A stretch of DNA of 8,260 nucleotides. It comes from Planctomycetaceae bacterium (GTDB lineage Bacteria; Planctomycetota; Planctomycetia; Pirellulales; Thermoguttaceae). Positions within the stretch are counted from its first letter, which is position 1. Every line of letters starts with the position of its first letter. Below are positions 1 to 6,613 of the stretch, in pieces. Both the position numbers and the translations under genes were made by a program. Under the pieces are notes generated by a model. It was not told the origin of the DNA, did not search any database, and saw only the letters and a list, made by a program, of their open reading frames with translations. The stretch spans positions 1 through 8,260 of the forward strand of contig JAIRYX010000380.1 of assembly GCA_031267635.1 (NCBI GenBank), read 5' to 3'.

Positions 1-17
1 TAAAATAACGCTCCGTG

Positions 18-32
18 AGGCGTAAATCGCCT
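18..32 (+). terminator. Possible terminator hairpin of an upstream gene
   Basis: AGGCG and CGCCT form a perfect 5-base-pair stem around the loop TAAAT, in otherwise AT-rich sequence, followed by a modest AATTCTATTT tract. The position at the window edge suits the end of a gene lying to the left, but that gene is not visible and there is no real run of T, so this is only a candidate. Confidence 0.22.
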
Positions 33-261
33 AATTCTATTTGAAAACCATACCGGAAATAATAAAAAATGAACAAAAAAAATGCAATACCAAAATATCT
101 AAACAATAATTTCCCCAACTATGCTACGCAATCGATATATATTACCAAAACTTGTGTTAATACTTTTGTGTAGAAGTTCCCTTTCATGTTTTGGAAAGAA
201 TGGATTTAGAAAACGCATAAATATTCTGTGTTCTACTCCTATGAAAAAGTCATAAAAAAGA

Positions 262-288
262 TATAATGAGAAATCTTGTAGCTATAAT
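262..288 (+). promoter_or_regulatory. Two TATAAT boxes, possible glyA promoter(s)
   Basis: Perfect TATAAT hexamers lie at 262-267 and 283-288, about 105-130 bases before the glyA start. Neither has a convincing TTGACA-like box 16-18 bases upstream, and hexamers of this kind arise by chance in AT-rich DNA, so confidence is low. If used, they would give a leader of roughly 100 nucleotides or more. Confidence 0.25.
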
Positions 289-393
289 ACATAAATAGAG
301 ATAAACATTGTGTATTTTAGTTAAAAGAATTTTACGGGAAGATGTCCGAAAAATAGAGTTGCGATACCTGTGTCCAGAAAGTGAAGTGAAATT

Positions 394-1707
394 ATGTCCA
401 ATTCCGTTGAACGTTACCCTCATCTGAAGCAGAATGATCCTGAAATTTACGACTTAATCCAAAAACAGACGGTTTATGAAGCATCAACATTAAAAATGAT
501 TGCGTCGGAAAGTTTTGCGCCGTTCAGCGTGATGGAAGCGTGTGGTTCGACGTTGACCAATAAATATTGTGAAGGTTACCCCGGTGCGCGGTATTACGAA
601 GGTTACGAATTTGTTGATCAAATCGAAAATCTTGCGATAGAACGCGGAAAAAAATTGTTCGGCGCGGAGCACGTCAATGTTCAGCCGTACAGCGGTTCGC
701 CTGCTAATCAAGCCGTGTACCGCTCGATTTTGAAATACGGCGACAAAATAATGGGAATGCCAGTTCCCGAAGGCGGACATCTGACGCACGGCTGGAAAGT
801 CAACTTTTCCGGTACAGATTATATTCAGGTACCTTACGGTCCCAATCCGTCCACCGGACGTTTTGACTTGACGCAAATTCGGGAAATTGCCAAAAAAGAA
901 CGTCCGAAAATGATTTGGGTTGGAGCTACCGCTTATCCGCATGTCATTGAATACAAGCAGTTTGCGGAAATTGCAAATGAAATTGACGCTTATTTGGTCG
1001 CCGACATTTCGCATATTAACGCGATTATTATCGCGGGCGAACATCCTGATCCGATTCCATATTGCGATGTTGTGAGTAGTACAAGCCACAAAATGCTGCG
1101 TGGACCGCGTGCCGGATTTTTGCTTTCGAAAACGGAAGACCGCTATCAGCAACAATATCATTCCGACAGCAAATTGAATCTTGCCAAGCGAATTGATCGT
1201 GCGGTTTTCCCCGGCTTGCAAGGCGGTCCGCATATACACGCAATTGCGGCGATGGCGGTTGCGTTCAAAGATGCGATGACGCCGGAATTTCGGGAATACG
1301 GTAAGCAAATTGTCAAAAATGCAAAAGCATTAGCCGCCGCGCTCTTGGCACGCGGTTATGACCTCGCTGGCGGAGGAACGGATACGCATTTACTGATTTT
1401 GGATTTTCGCAAAAAGGAGTTTACTGGCAAAGACGCAGCGCAATCCCTTGCCAAAGCGGGAATTATCGCCAATTTCAACATGGTGCCAGGCGACTACCGC
1501 AGTCCGTTTATTACCAGCGGCGTCCGGCTCGGCACGCCGTCGCTGACCGCAATGGGAATGAAAGATCCGGAAATGGAACTCATTGCGGGCTGGATTGATC
1601 GCGTATGTCGAAATATCGAAAACATTGATGCCGTTGCGCCGGTCATTCGCATGGAAATTGCGGATTTATGTCAAAAGTTTGTTGTTCCCGGAATTACACA
1701 AGTTTGA
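394..1707 (+). CDS. glyA: Serine hydroxymethyltransferase
   Basis: This is a PLP enzyme of fold type I that interconverts serine plus tetrahydrofolate with glycine plus 5,10-methylene-tetrahydrofolate in the cytoplasm, supplying one-carbon units. At 437 residues it is slightly longer than the usual 415-420. Visible landmarks are the NKYCEGYPG...YY segment (56-68, substrate and PLP contacts), HLTHG (129-133, with H129 the likely ring-stacking histidine), D204 and H207 in the DISH motif, the Schiff-base lysine K233 in TSHKMLRGPR, VFPGLQGGP (271-279), and R378 in SGVRLGTP, which should bind the substrate carboxylate. The start is chosen because the N-terminal helix and the IASES motif (36-40) sit at the normal distance from it; there is no clear Shine-Dalgarno site. 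One oddity is NAI after DISHI, where most family members have A/S-G-L. The next gene is 176 bases downstream, so co-transcription is uncertain. Confidence 0.96.
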   Translation: MSNSVERYPHLKQNDPEIYDLIQKQTVYEASTLKMIASESFAPFSVMEACGSTLTNKYCEGYPGARYYEGYEFVDQIENLAIERGKKLFGAEHVNVQPYSGSPANQAVYRSILKYGDKIMGMPVPEGGHLTHGWKVNFSGTDYIQVPYGPNPSTGRFDLTQIREIAKKERPKMIWVGATAYPHVIEYKQFAEIANEIDAYLVADISHINAIIIAGEHPDPIPYCDVVSSTSHKMLRGPRAGFLLSKTEDRYQQQYHSDSKLNLAKRIDRAVFPGLQGGPHIHAIAAMAVAFKDAMTPEFREYGKQIVKNAKALAAALLARGYDLAGGGTDTHLLILDFRKKEFTGKDAAQSLAKAGIIANFNMVPGDYRSPFITSGVRLGTPSLTAMGMKDPEMELIAGWIDRVCRNIENIDAVAPVIRMEIADLCQKFVVPGITQV

Positions 1708-1883
1708 TTTTTTGAATTAGGCGTTAAAAAACGAAGGCAAAAACAGAGATAATAGAAGCAATGCAACATCATGGATTGTCCTGATAATGATATAGTGAAA
1801 TCCACCGGATCGTCAGTCAACGAAATAAAAAGATTAAAATAAGAAATATTAACCATCATTAAATTTTTGCAATGGCTTAAATA

Positions 1884-2342
1884 ATGATTTTTCACAATGA
1901 ATCCGAATATAGTGAAGATTGGAAATCTTACATTTCTTATGTAGACGATAAGAGCCATGTTGGATTTTTCTTTGTCGATTTGGGACTGGCGGGTTTTGCG
2001 CCGATTGAAGGGAAAAATTTTTTAATTCGTTTGACATTAAACCTCCTAAAACCAGACGAAAACGGAATGCCGGACGACGCGGAAATCGAAACGCTTAATG
2101 CTGTCGAAGATTCGCTTGTGACGACGATGGAATCAAAATTTGACACGGTTTATCCAGGGCGTGTGACGTTGGACGGAAAATGTACGTTTTATTTTTACGT
2201 TTCGGACAACACGTTGCCATACGAGCAAACGTTTAACAAAATCATGGCGGTTTTTCCTGATTATTCGTTTGAGTACAACGCTGCAACACCTGACCATGGA
2301 TGGAATTGTTACTTTGCATATCTTTTGCCGGAGGAAGAATGA
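1884..2342 (+). CDS. DUF695-type protein of unknown function
   Basis: This is a soluble 152-residue acidic protein with no signal peptide or membrane segment. It matches my memory of the DUF695 family: an N-terminal W-x2-Y (W13, Y16), then a hydrophobic strand running into VDLGL (31-35), a mid-protein acidic helix (AVEDSL, 73-78), a GR pair (92-93), the strand FYFYV (102-106), FPDY (124-127) and a C-terminal W140-x2-Y region ending in LLPEEE. DUF695 domains occur alone, as here, or joined to an RraB-like (RNase E inhibitor) domain; no such second domain is present, and no biochemical role is known to me. The start is the first in-frame ATG after a stop and lacks a good ribosome site. It lies 176 bases after glyA and 583 before the SDR gene, so neighbours give no clue to function. 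The family call is from motif memory, not a search. Confidence 0.8.
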   Translation: MIFHNESEYSEDWKSYISYVDDKSHVGFFFVDLGLAGFAPIEGKNFLIRLTLNLLKPDENGMPDDAEIETLNAVEDSLVTTMESKFDTVYPGRVTLDGKCTFYFYVSDNTLPYEQTFNKIMAVFPDYSFEYNAATPDHGWNCYFAYLLPEEE

Positions 2343-2417
2343 GCGGCAGATGAAAACGAATTTTAAAACGGTTTGACAAATGACTTTATGTTTTTACGAA
2401 TTGTACCACCAATATAT

Positions 2418-2492
2418 GCTCTTATTCCCTTATTTTTCATTTAATTTTTTTTGGTAACAATCCAATGATCGAAAAAATAAGGGCATAAGGGC
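2418..2492. repeat. Imperfect inverted repeat / long stem-loop
   Basis: The arms are 2418-2438 and 2471-2492. The right arm's complement agrees with the left at all but two positions plus one single-base gap, with a 32-base loop between. The arms hold the CCCTTAT / ATAAGGG core. There is no T-run after the right arm, so it is not a standard intrinsic terminator, although it lies 76 bases after the DUF695 gene and could act as a transcript-end stabiliser. Confidence 0.55.
2477..2492. repeat. Tandem pair of ATAAGGGC 8-mers
   Basis: Two copies of ATAAGGGC abut exactly (2477-2484 and 2485-2492). Two further exact copies lie at 2535-2542 and 2823-2830, all in the same orientation within about 350 bases. 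The tandem pair forms the right arm of the stem-loop beginning at 2418. Confidence 0.6.
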
Positions 2493-2549
2493 GAGTTTTG
2501 GGAGCTTTGTTGGCTACTAATGGACATTTGATATATAAGGGCTGCAATA

Positions 2550-2624
2550 GTAACATCTTTCGGATAACCAGTCAATGGAGACACCCAATGTGGATTTATT
2601 GGGTTTGACCGACTGAGTCGTTAC
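2550..2624. other. Nested-helix element, possible structured RNA or operator
   Basis: Three helices are nested: GTAAC (2550-2554) with GTTAC (2620-2624), CAGTC (2569-2573) with GACTG (2611-2615), and ACCCAAT (2583-2589) with ATTGGGT (2598-2604) around an 8-base loop. An alternative middle helix pairs GTCAA (2571-2575) with TTGAC (2605-2609). The right side also contains an 11-base palindrome, CGACTGAGTCG (2610-2620), which would suit protein binding. The shape matches no RNA family I recognise. Confidence 0.4.
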
Positions 2625-2628
2625 AGTA

Positions 2629-2663
2629 TTTTATAAATCAGTCCCTCCCCAAAATGTGAAATA
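2629..2663 (+). repeat. Dispersed intergenic repeat, core 1, copy A
   Basis: These 35 bases match 7673-7707 at 32 positions without gaps, in the same orientation. The copy begins TTTTATAAATCA and ends CCAAAATGTGAAATA. Both copies lie in long non-coding gaps, upstream of a + strand gene. Confidence 0.85.
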
Positions 2664-2722
2664 GCAAAGAAAACACGCTTGAAAAGTTGAAGGACACTAT
2701 CATGGAACGCTTAGACTCATCC

Positions 2723-2760
2723 CACTTGGAAATTTATTTTTTAAAGTAATGCTCCTCGTT
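2723..2760 (+). repeat. Dispersed intergenic repeat, core 2, copy A
   Basis: This block resembles 7942-7978: about 28 of 38 aligned positions agree with one gap, anchored by CACTTG, AAATT, a T-run and GCTC. It follows core 1 by 59 bases. A partial third relative may lie at 7728-7757. The AT-richness inflates such similarity, so it is weaker than core 1. Confidence 0.5.
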
Positions 2761-2772
2761 TAATATTTCTTG

Positions 2773-2870
2773 CTATAGGGAACTTCTAAAAACCTCATTT
2801 TCAACAAATGTAACCAGTAAAAATAAGGGCTTACGAATATTTGGGAGATATTTTTAGAAATCTCCTATAG
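2773..2870. repeat. 98-base unit bounded by a 20-base inverted repeat
   Basis: The left arm 2773-2792 (CTATAGGGAACTTCTAAAAA) and the complement of the right arm 2851-2870 agree at 17 of 20 positions. The right arm can instead fold locally, GGAGAT (2844-2849) with ATCTCC (2860-2865), so two mutually exclusive RNA structures are possible. The interior has no reading frame. It could be a miniature inverted-repeat element or a leader regulating the SDR gene, whose start is 55 bases on. No clear target-site duplication is visible at the ends. Confidence 0.55.
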
Positions 2871-2925
2871 GTATGTCAGTCATGCCTAAGTTTATAGATC
2901 CACAAAATAAGAGAAAAAAATTCAA

Positions 2926-3696
2926 ATGACAAAAACAGCGTTAGTAACTGGTGGTGTGCGGGGAATTGGCTGGGGAATTTCGGAAGCTCTTGCCAAAAAC
3001 GGTTGGCAACTTGCCGTTTGCGGAACGAAAAATGCGGAAATGGTCGCCGATAAAAAGTCGGAACTTGAAAAATTCGGACCAAAAGTGAAATATTATCAAT
3101 GCAATGTCGCCGAATCTTCTAATCGCGAAAAAATGTTGATAGCAATTCAACACGATTTCGGAGCAATTCACCTTTTAGTCAATAACGCCGGAGTAGGAGC
3201 GCGGGTTCGAGCGGATTTGTTGGAGATGACCGAAGAAAATTACGAATGGTTAATGAAGATCAATTTGACCGGTCCGTTTTTTCTCACGCAAGAGATTGCA
3301 AAATTGATGATTGCGCAAAAATCAAAAACACCTGATTTTTCAGGGTGTATTATCAATCTTTCTTCTATCAGTGCGGCGGTTGCGTCGGTGAGTCGCGGAG
3401 AATATTGTATTTCTAAAGCCGGCGTAAGTATGGCAACGAAGCTGTGGGCAGTACGGTTGGCGGAATTTGGTTTTCCTGTTTTTGAAATTCGTCCGGGATT
3501 GATAAAAACCGATATGACCGAAGCCGTAACAGAAAAATACACAAAATTAATCCATGATGGGATTTTATTGCAGCCGCGGTGGGGACTGCCGTCGGATATT
3601 GGTCAAACAGTGGTAACATTAGCGAGCGGCGGTCTTCCTTACACAACCGGTCAAGTAATCATGCTTGACGGCGGCATGTTAGTCGAGCGGCTTTAA
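2926..3696 (+). CDS. SDR-family oxidoreductase, 3-ketoacyl-ACP reductase type
   Basis: This 256-residue cytoplasmic enzyme is a classical short-chain dehydrogenase/reductase on a Rossmann fold. The dinucleotide motif TGGVRGIG is at 8-15, NNAG at 86-89, the catalytic asparagine N113 in KINLTGPF, catalytic serine S147 in NLSSIS, and Y160-x3-K164 in YCISKAG; RPGLIKTDM follows at 189-197 and a TGQVIMLDGG end at 241-250. It closely resembles the group often labelled 3-ketoacyl-ACP reductase (PRK12745-like), whose members share the ARVRADLLEMT segment. The true substrate is uncertain: such proteins may reduce sugars or other alcohols rather than act in fatty-acid synthesis, and no fatty-acid genes are nearby. 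The ATG follows a purine-rich AAGAGAAAAAAA tract instead of a proper Shine-Dalgarno site. An inverted-repeat unit ends 55 bases upstream, so its leader could be regulated. A hairpin follows it at 3743-3774. Confidence 0.93.
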   Translation: MTKTALVTGGVRGIGWGISEALAKNGWQLAVCGTKNAEMVADKKSELEKFGPKVKYYQCNVAESSNREKMLIAIQHDFGAIHLLVNNAGVGARVRADLLEMTEENYEWLMKINLTGPFFLTQEIAKLMIAQKSKTPDFSGCIINLSSISAAVASVSRGEYCISKAGVSMATKLWAVRLAEFGFPVFEIRPGLIKTDMTEAVTEKYTKLIHDGILLQPRWGLPSDIGQTVVTLASGGLPYTTGQVIMLDGGMLVERL

Positions 3697-3742
3697 TCTT
3701 CAAAAAATGCTGCTCAAATATTTGTTTGGAGATTTCTTTGCG

Positions 3743-3774
3743 GTAAAAACACTCTTATAACAATAAGATTTTAC
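3743..3774. terminator. Hairpin after the SDR gene, possible terminator
   Basis: TCTTAT (3753-3758) pairs perfectly with ATAAGA (3763-3768) around AACA. An outer GTAAAA (3743-3748) pairs with TTTTAC (3769-3774), leaving four unpaired bases on the left side. The A-rich left and T-rich right arms are compatible with an intrinsic terminator for the SDR gene, but the T tract is short. It abuts the next gene's promoter candidate, so an operator role is also possible. Confidence 0.4.
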
Positions 3775-3776
3775 GC

Positions 3777-3805
3777 TTGCATTTTACACAAAACCACTGT
3801 ACAAT
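3777..3805 (+). promoter_or_regulatory. Promoter candidate for the HEAT-repeat gene
   Basis: TTGCAT (3777-3782) and TACAAT (3800-3805) are separated by 17 bases, giving a start of transcription near 3812 and a leader of about 60 nucleotides. The -10 box fits well (5 of 6); the -35 box shares only its TTG. Confidence 0.4.
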
Positions 3806-3860
3806 AAAAAAGTGACGTTATTCTACCGACCACTTCAAATCTTACTTGAACCGAAAATTT

Positions 3861-3865
3861 GAGGA
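3861..3865 (+). promoter_or_regulatory. Ribosome binding site that fixes the start at 3873
   Basis: GAGGA lies seven bases before the ATG at 3873. The frame is open further upstream to a TTG at 3846, but that start has no ribosome site and would place nine charged or polar residues in front of a normal signal peptide. The ATG is therefore preferred. Confidence 0.7.
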
Positions 3866-3872
3866 TTTCACA

Positions 3873-6530
3873 ATGAAAACAAATCAATATCGCTCGTACG
3901 CTTGCGTTTTCAATTTTCTGACCGTTGGTTTGACGGTTGTTATATTAGGCGGAACACAATTTCTTTTTGCGCAAGAACAGGAGCAGGATAAAACACCGTC
4001 GACGATCAGAGAAATATTAAAAGGAACGCTCACAATGTTTGGTAACGATGAGGTTTTCAAAGAACTCATGCCGGTTATTGACAGTGTGAATGAAACGGAA
4101 ATACCGGATACGTTACTCAATGCGTTTATTGTCGGAACGAAAAAAATAGACGCTCTTATTCCAAAATTCACAACAGACAAACCTGATGATATTGCTGGCG
4201 CAGCAAAAGAGTTAGAAAAAATTCTCAATGAATTGGACGTTAAAGCGACTTTAATTTTTGTGATCAATGTCTATTCGCGGCAAACAGATTGGAAAAAGAC
4301 CGGCGCGGCGCGGATGTGGAAGGAAACAACCGCTACAATCAACGCATTGAAAGCTGTCGGATTAGAACGTCCTGCAAGTCAGATTGATAACTATCGCGAT
4401 CTTTGTTTCAGCGATATTGTGGCAAGCTCGTTAAAAGAAACTGTGACGCCGACGTCTTTTGAAAATGATTTGAACAATATTTCCGCACAAAAGAAAAAAT
4501 CGAACAATCCCGACGGTAGCTATAGCGAGAATTCTTCTTACGAAAGTCTCAATGATTTAATGTCTCCTTCGCCCGATGCTTCTGACGATGGTGCACAAGC
4601 CCCAAAAGCGCCGCCCAAAAAATTAACTTGGACAGAACAAGCCGCCATGCTTTGCCGACCGGGAATCAATGCCGAACAAGTTATGTCGTTGTGCGAGTTG
4701 CTTGCGGATTCAATGGATTCAATGGTTACGGAAAAGCGTCAGCAAATGCAATTGAAGAAACAACAATTCGTTAAAACGCCAACATCTTCAATATCGCCGG
4801 ATGGTTCAACGTCGGATTCTTACAGAGATATGTCGCCGTCTGGAAATTCGCCGTCAGATAGGATGGCTTCGCCCAACGTTACGACTCCACTTAGAAATAT
4901 TCCCAAAACGCTGGTAACAAATTTAGCAAATCGCTATTTTGACGTTCATATGCGAGTATTGATGGCATGCAATCTCAAACAAGCCGTATTAAAAGCGAAA
5001 GGAACACAGCAAATCACGTTGCTCAAAGCGTGGTGCGTTGTATCCGACGACGGTATTGCTGATATTTACGGCACGATTGCATTGCTTGAAGAACAGCAAG
5101 CCGCCGCTCGACAAGAAAAAAATACATCAGAGGAAAATAGAGATATGATGGGCAATAGCCCGCCGCCGTCTTCTCCTTACGAGATCGGAACGGAGAAAAA
5201 AACGTCTTTGTTGGAATTGATAACGGTGTTTCCTAATTACAAAGCCGATCCGCGTGTGCTTGCGGCGGTGCTCAACACAGTTCAAACCGATAGGGAATTA
5301 GCGACGCAATTATGTTTTAATATCGGCGGTTCTGTGCAAACTGCCATTAAACCGGCGATTGTTTCACCAATGATAAAAACGGACGCTAAAATCGCTCTGA
5401 TCCGTGCACTCCAATACATTGGACGACCGGATGCTTCCGATTCTGCGGGATATTTACTTCCGCTATTAAAGTCAAAAGATTCTGCTATCGTAGAAGCTGC
5501 TGCCGATGCAATCAGCGAAGTCGGCGACCGTCGCGCAAGCGCAACATTGATCAAAGGATTAAAAAATCCACAGCTCGCCGACATTGTTAAGAGCATTTTG
5601 AAAAAAATGGGCAGCGTTTCTCAAAACGATATTATTACTCAATTCCAAGAAGGCGACCAAAATCTTGATGAGATTTGCATCGAAATTCTCGGCGAAGGCG
5701 GTGACATTAACGCTTTAGACGCGCTTGCGAAAGTTCTGAGACGTTATCATAATGCCGAATCGAAAGCAATTATGTTGCAAAAAGAAAAAACACAAATGCT
5801 TATCTTGACTATGCAAGCCGGATTGAATATCATTTCTCGAAATATGGGAAAAAATCCGCCGGAACTTATCAAAAAAAAGAAACCGACATCTTCGCCGTCG
5901 TCCGACTTGCTCTCAAGTGATTCTATGACGTCGTTTGATTCTGGGGCAATGGTAGCCCCCGCGACGTCCTCTTACACAAATGACGATACGTCTCTGTCTT
6001 CGGCTGATAGTTATATGTCGGAAAGCAGTTCGACTGGAGAAAGCGGACAAAGTTCCGGCGTGGCAAGTATCAATCAACTAAAAATGACGTTGGTTGAAGT
6101 TAACAATGATGCGCCTTATGAATGGCTGAATATGGTGTATATTGTCGCGGCAAAGCACTTGGCGGATACGGCAGAAATGATGGAAGAAGTGCGCACGGCA
6201 AATTCGGGAAAGAAAATTGGTGAACAAATCCATGACGAAAGGGTTAGCTTGTCGATGTTTAAGCAATCGCTGAACACGTCGGAAGAGGGTTTGACGGCTT
6301 ATTTGACATCGAAGAGCAAAATCCGTTCTCTCTTGGAACAAAAAGGACGCGTCAAACGTTCTTTAGGGCAATATCAATCTGCGTTAAAAGCCATGTCGAA
6401 AAACAAATCCGCTTACAACGCATTTTCCAAAGCACTAACCGGTGTTGATCCTAACGCTTCAACAACAAATGCAAGCGGTACAAACACTCAGTCAACGCAA
6501 CCCAAACGGTCTTTGGGAAGCGGCTTTTGA
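3873..6530 (+). CDS. Exported HEAT-repeat protein with Ser/Pro-rich linkers
   Basis: From the ATG the product is 885 residues. A signal peptide is clear: a short polar start, a hydrophobic core at about 12-31, and probable cleavage after A33 (FLFA before QEQ), so it should be exported to the periplasm or beyond; there is no other membrane segment. Mostly helical blocks alternate with low-complexity Ser/Pro/Asp segments at about 209-250, 301-338, 417-438 and 668-731, and a Ser/Thr/Asn-rich tail covers 856-885. Residues 503-623 look like HEAT (PBS-lyase-type) repeats: paired helices with LLPLLKSKD, IVEAAADAISEVGD and LIKGLKNPQ, the usual layout of a scaffold for protein binding. No catalytic motif is visible. 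I do not recognise a named family; large secreted HEAT proteins are common in Planctomycetota. The gene has its own promoter candidate and ribosome site. Function is unknown; a binding or scaffold role is inference from the HEAT part only. Confidence 0.88.
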   Translation: MKTNQYRSYACVFNFLTVGLTVVILGGTQFLFAQEQEQDKTPSTIREILKGTLTMFGNDEVFKELMPVIDSVNETEIPDTLLNAFIVGTKKIDALIPKFTTDKPDDIAGAAKELEKILNELDVKATLIFVINVYSRQTDWKKTGAARMWKETTATINALKAVGLERPASQIDNYRDLCFSDIVASSLKETVTPTSFENDLNNISAQKKKSNNPDGSYSENSSYESLNDLMSPSPDASDDGAQAPKAPPKKLTWTEQAAMLCRPGINAEQVMSLCELLADSMDSMVTEKRQQMQLKKQQFVKTPTSSISPDGSTSDSYRDMSPSGNSPSDRMASPNVTTPLRNIPKTLVTNLANRYFDVHMRVLMACNLKQAVLKAKGTQQITLLKAWCVVSDDGIADIYGTIALLEEQQAAARQEKNTSEENRDMMGNSPPPSSPYEIGTEKKTSLLELITVFPNYKADPRVLAAVLNTVQTDRELATQLCFNIGGSVQTAIKPAIVSPMIKTDAKIALIRALQYIGRPDASDSAGYLLPLLKSKDSAIVEAAADAISEVGDRRASATLIKGLKNPQLADIVKSILKKMGSVSQNDIITQFQEGDQNLDEICIEILGEGGDINALDALAKVLRRYHNAESKAIMLQKEKTQMLILTMQAGLNIISRNMGKNPPELIKKKKPTSSPSSDLLSSDSMTSFDSGAMVAPATSSYTNDDTSLSSADSYMSESSSTGESGQSSGVASINQLKMTLVEVNNDAPYEWLNMVYIVAAKHLADTAEMMEEVRTANSGKKIGEQIHDERVSLSMFKQSLNTSEEGLTAYLTSKSKIRSLLEQKGRVKRSLGQYQSALKAMSKNKSAYNAFSKALTGVDPNASTTNASGTNTQSTQPKRSLGSGF

Positions 6531-6613
6531 TGAGTATACCTTTGTTTACTATGATATGATATATTTAATCTTATCATGCAATATATTCGTTTCCCTCTCT
6601 AAACAGAAAAAAC

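Larger units (their letters stand above)
1..393. other. Non-coding region upstream of glyA
   Basis: No reading frame here looks like a gene. The stretch is very AT-rich. It holds a small GC-rich hairpin at its left edge (18-32), an imperfect hairpin at 207-235 (TAGAA paired with TTCTA), and two TATAAT hexamers near 262 and 283 that may belong to the glyA promoter. I see no tRNA and no recognisable riboswitch; in particular I could not make out a glycine riboswitch, which would have been plausible before glyA. Confidence 0.6.
2343..2925. other. Long intergenic region rich in repeats and hairpins
   Basis: This 583-base gap contains no credible gene; the longest small frame noticed is 25 codons (2380-2457), aromatic-rich and without a ribosome site. 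Instead it carries several ordered elements: a stem-loop at 2418-2492, four copies of ATAAGGGC, nested helices at 2550-2624, a repeat shared with the gap at 7520-8199, and a 98-base inverted-repeat unit ending 55 bases before the SDR start. A perfect TTGACA at 2373-2378 has no good -10 partner. Confidence 0.7.

Noticed and set aside
171..182. TAGAAGTTCCCT, complement of part of the inverted repeat at 2777-2788
   Set aside because: Twelve matching bases between two strands of an 8 kb AT-rich window is within chance expectation, and the match does not extend.
490..1308. Long open frame (272 codons) on the minus strand inside glyA
   Set aside because: It is wholly antisense to a clearly conserved enzyme gene, and its translation is rich in Arg, Asn and Phe with no recognisable domain; it is a codon-usage shadow.
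1671..1958. 95-codon minus-strand frame spanning the glyA / DUF695 gap
   Set aside because: It overlaps the ends of both real genes, has no ribosome site and no recognisable motif; AT-rich DNA readily gives hydrophobic frames of this length.
394..2342. glyA and DUF695 gene as a functional operon
   Set aside because: The 176-base gap and lack of a known functional link give no support; same-strand order alone is not enough.
2373..2378. Perfect TTGACA hexamer
   Set aside because: No acceptable -10 box lies 16-18 bases downstream (TACGAA or ACGAAT only), so I do not call a promoter.
2380..2457. 25-codon + strand frame after the DUF695 gene
   Set aside because: No Shine-Dalgarno site, composition dominated by Phe and Tyr from T-rich DNA, and it overlaps the left arm of the stem-loop at 2418.
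6551..6577. ATGATA / TATCAT hairpin between the HEAT and LOG genes as a terminator
   Set aside because: The stem is only six A/T-rich pairs with a 10-base loop and no T-run follows.
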